Positions 59,136-64,000 of a stretch of 64,000 nt of DNA are shown here, piece by piece. Position numbers and translations under genes: made by a program. This DNA comes from Streptomyces armeniacus. Its GTDB lineage: Bacteria; Actinomycetota; Actinomycetes; Streptomycetales; Streptomycetaceae. Numbering within the stretch: position 1 is the first letter of the stretch; each line of letters begins with the position of its first letter. Location: NCBI RefSeq assembly GCF_003355155.1, contig NZ_CP031320.1, forward strand, positions 2,156,369 through 2,220,368, in the 5' to 3' direction. The notes beneath the pieces were generated by a model. That model worked only from the letters and a program-made list of their open reading frames with translations. It was not told the origin of the DNA and searched no databases.

Positions 59136-60452
59136 CTAGGTGCGTCCCGCGGTTTTCTGGGTCCGGCGCGACACGGAGTCGATCACGACGGCGGCGAGCA
59201 GCACCGCGCCGGTGATCATGAACTGGACCTCGCTCTCCATCCCCTGCAGGTTCAGCCCCTGCTGGATGGAGATGATCACCAGCGCGCCCAGCATCGCCGA
59301 CCAGATCTTGCCCCGGCCGCCGAACAGGCTGGTGCCGCCGATGACGGCCGCCGCGATCACGTTCATCAGCATGTTCCCGGCGCCGAGGCTCTTGCTGGCG
59401 CCGCCGGACTGGCTGGCGATGAACAGCCCGCCGACGGCGGCGAGCATGCCCGCGATACCGAAGACGGTGATCCGTATCTTCTCCACGTTGATGCCGGCCC
59501 GGCGGGCGGCCTCCGCGTTGCCGCCGACGGCGAAGATCTGCCGCCCGTACGTGGTGCGGCGGGCGACGAAGTCCGCGAACACCAGGATCACCAGGAAGAT
59601 CACCAGCGCGAGGGGCAGCCCGCGGGCGCCGACGGGCTCGTTGAGCACGTACGCGACCGCGAACGAGATCACGGCGATCACGCCGGTGCGGATCGCGATC
59701 TCGCTGGTCGGCCGGTACGGCAGCTCGGCCGCGCGGCGGCGCCTGGCGTCCAGCAGCAGGGAGGCGAGGTAGCCGAGGACGGCGACCGCGGCGACGCCGT
59801 ACGCCGCGCCCTTGTCCGCGAAGTAGTAGCCGGAGAGGTCCTCGACGATGCTGCCGGTCGGCGTGTTGATGGTGCCCTCGTCGCCCATCAGCCAGATCTG
59901 GAGCCCGCTCCAGCCCAGGAAGCCGGCCAGGGTGACGACGAACGCGGGGACGCCCACCTTCGCGAAGAAGACGCCGTGCAGGAGCCCGATGGCACCGCCG
60001 GCCGCGACCGCGAGGAGGACCGACAGCCAGTCGTTCATCTCGTGCGTGACGCTGAGCACGGCCCAGAGCGCGGCGCCGACGCCGGCCACCGAGCCGATGG
60101 AGAGGTCGATCTCGCCGAGCAGCAGCACGAAGGTGACGCCGATGGCCATGATGCCGAGACCGGCGGTGTAGACGCCGATGTTGCTGAGGCTGCTGGCCGA
60201 CAGGAAGCTGTCGTTCAGCGACTGGAAGATGACCGCGATGATGATCAGGCCCACGACGACGGGCAGCGAACCGAGTTCGCCTCCGCGCACCCGGCGGGTG
60301 AAGTCCGTCAGATAGCCCTTGAAGCCCTGCTCGCGGACGAGCAGCCGCGGGTCGACGGCGCCGGTGGGCGACGCGCCGTTCCCGTTCCCGTCCCCGTTCG
60401 GCCCGGCGTGCTGGCCTCCGGAAGCCGGTGCGCTCTTCTTGAGGTCACTCAT
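59136..60452 (-). CDS. xylH: sugar ABC transporter permease (XylH-like)
   Basis: A 438-residue permease of the ribose/xylose class with ten or more hydrophobic segments, beginning LPVVVGLIIIAVIFQSL. The family motifs LLLGEIDLSIGSVAGVGA and YGRQIFAVGGNAEAARRAGI are clear. An N-terminal 40-residue polar leader is longer than in E. coli XylH. The ATG overlaps the xylG stop (ATGA). In Streptomyces this xylFGH set lies beside rok7B7 and imports D-xylose. Confidence 0.9.
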   Translation of the reverse strand: MSDLKKSAPASGGQHAGPNGDGNGNGASPTGAVDPRLLVREQGFKGYLTDFTRRVRGGELGSLPVVVGLIIIAVIFQSLNDSFLSASSLSNIGVYTAGLGIMAIGVTFVLLLGEIDLSIGSVAGVGAALWAVLSVTHEMNDWLSVLLAVAAGGAIGLLHGVFFAKVGVPAFVVTLAGFLGWSGLQIWLMGDEGTINTPTGSIVEDLSGYYFADKGAAYGVAAVAVLGYLASLLLDARRRRAAELPYRPTSEIAIRTGVIAVISFAVAYVLNEPVGARGLPLALVIFLVILVFADFVARRTTYGRQIFAVGGNAEAARRAGINVEKIRITVFGIAGMLAAVGGLFIASQSGGASKSLGAGNMLMNVIAAAVIGGTSLFGGRGKIWSAMLGALVIISIQQGLNLQGMESEVQFMITGAVLLAAVVIDSVSRRTQKTAGRT

Positions 60453-61228
60453 TTCGACGCCTCCGTCGTACGCGCCTGGCGACGGGTCACCGCGTTGTCC
60501 GTGGCACCGGTGATCGCGGCGATGATCTCTTCGTGTGAGGTGTCCCGTACGGAGAAGACACCGTTGTTGCGGCCGAGCCGCAGCACCGCGACGCGGTCCG
60601 CGACGGCCTGCACGTCGGCCATGTTGTGGCTGATGAGCAGGGTGGCGAGGCCGCGTTCGCGGAGCCGTTCCACCAGGTCGAGCACCTGGGCGGTCTGTTC
60701 GACGCCCAGGGCGGCGGTGGGCTCGTCGAGGATGACCACCTCGGGGTCGCCGATCAGCGCGCGGGCGATGGCGACGACCTGCCGCTGACCGCCGGAGAGC
60801 GAGGCGACGGGGATACGGACGCTGGGAATCCGGATGGACAGGGTGTCGAGCAGTTCCTTGGCGCGCTTCTCCATCGCGACCTCGTCCAGGATGGACCCCC
60901 GGCGCAGCTCGCTGCCGAGGAAGAGGTTGGCGACGACGTCGAGGTTGTCGCAGAGTGCCAGGTCCTGGTAGACGGTGGCGACGCCGAGCGCCTGCGCGTC
61001 GTGCGGCCGGTGGATCTGGACCGGCTTGCGCTTCCACTCGATGGTGCCCTCGTCGATCGCGTGCACTCCGGCGACCGTCTTCACAAGGGTGGACTTGCCG
61101 GCGCCGTTGTCGCCGACGAGGGCGACGACCTCGCCGGGATGGATCTCAAGGTCTACGTCGGTGAGCGCCTGAACGGCACCGAACCGCTTGGAGACCCCGC
61201 GCAACGCCAGCACGGGTTCGTTCGGCAC
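60449..61228 (-). CDS. xylG: sugar ABC transporter ATP-binding protein (XylG-like, single domain)
   Basis: A 259-residue ATPase with Walker A LVGDNGAGKSTLVKTVAGV, signature VASLSGGQRQVVAIARAL, Walker B VVILDEPTAALGVEQ and the His switch LLISHNMADV. E. coli XylG and RbsA have two nucleotide-binding domains in about 500 residues; this one has one, so two copies must pair in the complex. GGAG lies eight bases before the GTG, which decides against the open upstream frame. Confidence 0.92.
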   Translation of the reverse strand: MPNEPVLALRGVSKRFGAVQALTDVDLEIHPGEVVALVGDNGAGKSTLVKTVAGVHAIDEGTIEWKRKPVQIHRPHDAQALGVATVYQDLALCDNLDVVANLFLGSELRRGSILDEVAMEKRAKELLDTLSIRIPSVRIPVASLSGGQRQVVAIARALIGDPEVVILDEPTAALGVEQTAQVLDLVERLRERGLATLLISHNMADVQAVADRVAVLRLGRNNGVFSVRDTSHEEIIAAITGATDNAVTRRQARTTEASK

Positions 61229-61351
61229 TGGGCCAACTCCGATCTGTGCGGGGACACTTCCGCGCGTACGCGCGTACGGGCGGAAGCGGGCCCCTCGGAC
61301 ATTCGTGGTCGTGGCGCACCGGGCGGCGGCCGCCGGTGGCACCGAGGAGAT

Positions 61352-61376
61352 GCCCGCCTGCACGGGGCAGGCGGGC
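61352..61376 (-). promoter_or_regulatory. hairpin between xylF and xylG
   Basis: GCCCGCCTG and CAGGCGGGC form nine-base arms around seven bases, eight bases past the xylF stop. Such hairpins after the binding-protein gene of ABC operons protect that part of the mRNA and reduce read-through, so more binding protein is made than membrane parts. Confidence 0.6.
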
Positions 61377-61383
61377 GGGGCGG

Positions 61384-62475
61384 TCACTCCAGGCCGGCGG
61401 CCTTGCAGGCGGCGGCGAACTGCGAGGTGCAGATCTGGCTCACCTTGTAGACCTTGTCCTTGATGATCGTGTCCTTGATGTTCTCCTTGGTCACGACCTT
61501 GGCGCCGTACAGCTTCGCCGGGATGCCCTTCTTGCTCTTGCTGTCCACGGTGGTGGGCGCGAACTTGTCGATGCTCTTGCCCTGGTGGAGCGCCACGGCG
61601 ATGGAGGCGGTGGTCTCGGCCTCCGGCTTGATCGCCTTGTAGATCGTGAAGCTCTGGTCGCCCTTCACGATGCGCTGCAGACCGGCGAGTTCGGCGTCCT
61701 GGCCGCCCAGCGGCACGTCCTTGATGCCGGACTTCTTCAGTGCGGTGGAGATGCCGCCGGCCATGCCGTCGTTCGCGGAGTAGACGCCGTCGAAGCCGCC
61801 CTTGCCGAGCGAGGTGATCGCGGCGGCCATCTTCTTGTTGGCCTCGTCCGGCGACCAGTCGGGGATGTCCTGCTCGTAGACGACCTTCTTGACCTGCTTG
61901 TCCAGGACGGAGTGGGCGCCCTTCTTGAACAGCGCGGCGTTCGGGTCGGTCGGCGAACCGTTGATCATGACGACGTTGGAGTTCTTCGCGTCGCTGCCGA
62001 GGGCGTCGACCATGCCCTGGCCCTGGAGCTCGCCGATCTTCTCGTTGTCGTACGAGACGTAGGCGGCGACATCACCCTCGGCCAGCCGGTCGTACGCGAC
62101 GACCTTCACGCCCTTGTCGGCCGCCTGGTCCACCCAGGACTTGGTGGCGGTGGCGTCCACCGCGTCCAGAATGATCGTCTTGACGCCCTGCGTGACGAGC
62201 GCGTCGAACTGCTTCTTCTGCTGCTCGGTGTCCTGCGAGGCGTTGTTGTACTTGACCTCGCAGTCCGAGCAGAGAGCCTTGATCTTCTTTTCCATCAACG
62301 GACGGTCGAAGGTCTCGTATCTGGTCGTCTTGTTCTCCGGCAGCAGCAGGCCGATCATGTTGTTGTCGCTGGCCCCTGCATCGTCTCCGCCACCGGCTTC
62401 GCCGCAGGCGGAAAGGGTCAGAGCCATCGAGACGGCAGCCGTACCAATGACGACGCGGCGCGTCATTGCGTTCAT
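61384..62475 (-). CDS. xylF: sugar-binding lipoprotein (XylF-like)
   Basis: A 363-residue periplasmic-binding-type lipoprotein. The signal has RR, then SMALTLSACGEAGGG with lipobox LSAC. The mature part has NNMIGLLLPENKTTRYETFD, a DAVDATATKSWVDQAADKG loop and the hinge-type GGQDAELAGLQRIVKGDQS. A Cys pair (LCSDCEVK) and a C-terminal Cys pair (QICTSQFAAAC) are likely disulfides. It delivers a pentose to the XylGH importer. AGGGAGG lies before the ATG. Confidence 0.92.
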   Translation of the reverse strand: MNAMTRRVVIGTAAVSMALTLSACGEAGGGDDAGASDNNMIGLLLPENKTTRYETFDRPLMEKKIKALCSDCEVKYNNASQDTEQQKKQFDALVTQGVKTIILDAVDATATKSWVDQAADKGVKVVAYDRLAEGDVAAYVSYDNEKIGELQGQGMVDALGSDAKNSNVVMINGSPTDPNAALFKKGAHSVLDKQVKKVVYEQDIPDWSPDEANKKMAAAITSLGKGGFDGVYSANDGMAGGISTALKKSGIKDVPLGGQDAELAGLQRIVKGDQSFTIYKAIKPEAETTASIAVALHQGKSIDKFAPTTVDSKSKKGIPAKLYGAKVVTKENIKDTIIKDKVYKVSQICTSQFAAACKAAGLE

Positions 62476-62566
62476 GGGTTCAACCTCCCTGACGAGGCCG
62501 CGTCCTTGCGGCCGAGGTGGCTGGAAGTCAACTCCGAGCAACTGTCACCGTCAAGAAGTAAATCCT

Positions 62567-62595
62567 TAACGAGACGGCAACGATGCCATTCGTTA
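62567..62595. promoter_or_regulatory. candidate Rok7B7 operator upstream of xylF
   Basis: AACGA at 62568, AACGA at 62579 and TCGTT at 62590 are spaced exactly 11 bases apart, one helical turn, within TAACGA-N17-TCGTTA. They lie upstream of a TTGACG on the minus strand (62549-62554) that could be the -35 of xylF. Confidence 0.45.
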
Positions 62596-62639
62596 CGACC
62601 ATGAACGCACAAGCGGGCACGGAGAGTCGCTCTACCGTC

Positions 62640-63860
62640 TCACACAGACGCGGAGGCGGCAGCCGGAGCGGACGGGCCGCCCGCCGGGGCCGCGGAGTCG
62701 AGCAGCGTCGAGTCGCCCATCTCGCTGAGGACGAGCGCCAGCGCCCCCAGCACCTCTGCACGGCCGCCCAGCGTCCCCGGAGCGACGGTCAGCTGCCGGG
62801 CCGCGCTGGGGATGGCGTAGCGCGCCACGGAGTCGCGTACGGGGTCCAGGACCAGGTCTCCGGCCTCGGCCAGGTCGCCGCCGAGCACCACGCGGCTCGG
62901 GTTCAGCAGATTGCACAGGTTGGCGACGCCGCTGCCGATGTTCCGGCCGATGTCGGCGACCAGCCGGCGGCAGCCCGGATCGCCCTCGCGGGCGAGCCGT
63001 ACGACCTTGGGCATGGTGATGTCGGGCCCGTGGCTCGAGTTGAGCAGCGGCAGGACGTAGCGGGCGGCGGTGAACGTCTCCAGGCAGCCGCGGTTGCCGC
63101 AGCGGCAGACCGGGCCCGACTCGTCCAGCGTGATGTGCCCGATCTCGCCGGCCGTGCCGCCCGGACCGCGGTAGATCTGCCCATTGATCACCAGTCCGGC
63201 GCCGACGCCGCTGCCGATCTTGATGTACGCGAGGTCCGTCGCGCCCCGGCCGCTCCCCCAGACCTGCTCGCCGAGCGCGCCGAGGTTCGCGTCGTTGTCG
63301 ACGTGCACGGGCACGCCGAGCCGCCCGGCGAGCTCCTCGCGCGGCCGGGTGCCGTGCCAGCCGGGCAGGATCGCGGTGGAGCCGAGCGCTCCGGTCTCCA
63401 CGTCGATCGGGCCCGGGACGCCCAGGCCGACGCCGATGACCTTGTCGCGGCCGATGCCGGTGGCCGCGATCAGCCGCTCGACCAACTCCTCGGCGCGGTC
63501 GAAGCCCTCGGAGGACGAGGCGTCCACGTCGAACGGCTCGGCCTCCTCGGCCAGCACCTGGTGCGCCAGGTTGCCCACGGCGACCCGGAGATGGGAGTGC
63601 CCGAAGTCGACGCCCACGACGATCCCGGCGTCACCGGAGAGCGAGACGCTGCGCGCCCGCCGGCCGCCCGCGGAGGTCGGCGTGACGTCGACGGTGCCGC
63701 CGTCCTTGAGTTCGCGCACGATGTTGGAGACAGTCGCCGCGGACAGCCCTGTGGAGCGGGCGATCTCCGCCTGCGTGAGCGAGCCCGCCAGCCGTACGGC
63801 GCGCACGACCCGTTCCAGGTTTGCCCGGTGCAGCGAGGACTGCGATCCCGGTGTCTCCAC
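62640..63860 (-). CDS. rok7B7: ROK family transcriptional regulator (Rok7B7-like)
   Basis: A 406-residue ROK regulator. The N-terminal winged helix is NLERVVRAVRLAGSLTQAEI with SAATVSNIVRELKDGG. The ROK domain has VVGVDFGHSHLRVAVG (ATP-type loop), HVDNDANLGALGEQVWG and the zinc motif CRCGNRGCLETFTAARY. It ends in a Ser/Ala tail. In S. coelicolor, Rok7B7 next to xylFGH controls the transporter, carbon catabolite repression and antibiotic production. The GTG at 63860 is chosen because GGGAG lies ten bases upstream. Confidence 0.9.
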   Translation of the reverse strand: METPGSQSSLHRANLERVVRAVRLAGSLTQAEIARSTGLSAATVSNIVRELKDGGTVDVTPTSAGGRRARSVSLSGDAGIVVGVDFGHSHLRVAVGNLAHQVLAEEAEPFDVDASSSEGFDRAEELVERLIAATGIGRDKVIGVGLGVPGPIDVETGALGSTAILPGWHGTRPREELAGRLGVPVHVDNDANLGALGEQVWGSGRGATDLAYIKIGSGVGAGLVINGQIYRGPGGTAGEIGHITLDESGPVCRCGNRGCLETFTAARYVLPLLNSSHGPDITMPKVVRLAREGDPGCRRLVADIGRNIGSGVANLCNLLNPSRVVLGGDLAEAGDLVLDPVRDSVARYAIPSAARQLTVAPGTLGGRAEVLGALALVLSEMGDSTLLDSAAPAGGPSAPAAASASV

Positions 63861-64000
63861 TTCTGAACCACTCCCGCCTCGACGGGCGGCACGACCACCG
63901 GCCCGTCGGCCGCACCACGGCAGTGGGGTACGACCCGTTTCCAACATATGAACTCTAAGCAGAGCGTTAGTGGTTATCTCCCGTCAAGACCTTGAGCGGG
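63861..64000. other. upstream region of rok7B7
   Basis: No gene is seen. The stretch holds AT-rich sequence (ACATATGAACTCTAAGCAGA) from 63944, with CTCT-AAGC-AGAG as a short dyad, and probably carries the rok7B7 promoter. The window ends before its boundary is clear. Confidence 0.4.

Noticed and set aside
57015..60788. 1257-codon plus-strand frame
   Set aside because: It is antisense to dxs and xylH, both complete; no domain is readable in it.
1..64000. tRNA, rRNA, CRISPR array or insertion sequence
   Set aside because: No cloverleaf-type sequence, regularly spaced direct repeats or transposase frame was seen on either strand.

Overview
The window is a 64 kb piece of a high-GC actinomycete chromosome, almost certainly Streptomyces. 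The evidence is the base composition, the frequent GTG starts, the Streptomyces-type families (DUF397/XRE-DUF5753/HATPase locus, WhiI, Rok7B7, DUF3000, TIGR04222, HemQ) and the gene order. From memory, the order rok7B7-xylFGH-dxs ... fadB-fadA-rnd-whiI-hemE ... murC-msrB follows the S. coelicolor SCO6008-SCO6061 core region read backwards. I could not check this by search. No rRNA, tRNA, CRISPR array, insertion sequence or prophage was seen.

Layout. 1-9.7 kb: an FHA protein, a GNAT enzyme, trehalose-forming TreZ, an AraC regulator divergent from a hydrolase, a LysE exporter, and a coupled pair of secreted esterases that look like extracellular polyhydroxybutyrate breakdown. 9.8-11.7 kb: two DUF397 proteins, an XRE-DUF5753 regulator and a divergent HATPase anti-sigma-like protein (a WhiJ/AbaA-type locus) around strong palindromes. 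11.7-28 kb: membrane and secreted proteins, msrB, murC, an orphan ABC-2 permease, TauE/SafE with an Rrf2 regulator, a RibD-like reductase, ZapE and PhoX. 28-29.6 kb: an ABC transporter pair.

29.6-37.2 kb is the most interesting part. A DUF1152 protein overlaps a HemN-like radical SAM enzyme on the minus strand. Divergent from them are two ATP-grasp ligases, an MFS exporter and a FemAB/GNAT-like protein, packed with stop-start overlaps. It looks like a small, compact biosynthetic cluster for a modified peptide-like metabolite that I do not recognise.

37.2-52 kb: Pth2, a TIGR04222 membrane protein, a secreted tripeptidyl aminopeptidase-like hydrolase, the coproporphyrin-dependent haem genes hemQ, hemY and hemE, DUF3000, the sporulation regulator whiI with a sigma-WhiG-like promoter, RNase D, and the fadA-fadB beta-oxidation operon. 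52-64 kb: an NYN RNase, a GT39 membrane glycosyltransferase, an amino acid permease, the fused remains of a TetR/MFS pair, a GDSL hydrolase, dxs, and the xylFGH sugar importer with its ROK regulator.

Several genes have a TANNNT-like hexamer 6-8 nt before the start codon and no Shine-Dalgarno, suggesting leaderless transcripts. Four intergenic sites carry the same dispersed repeat built on GTCCTCAAACGCCGGACGGG; three of them form inverted pairs likely to act as terminators.
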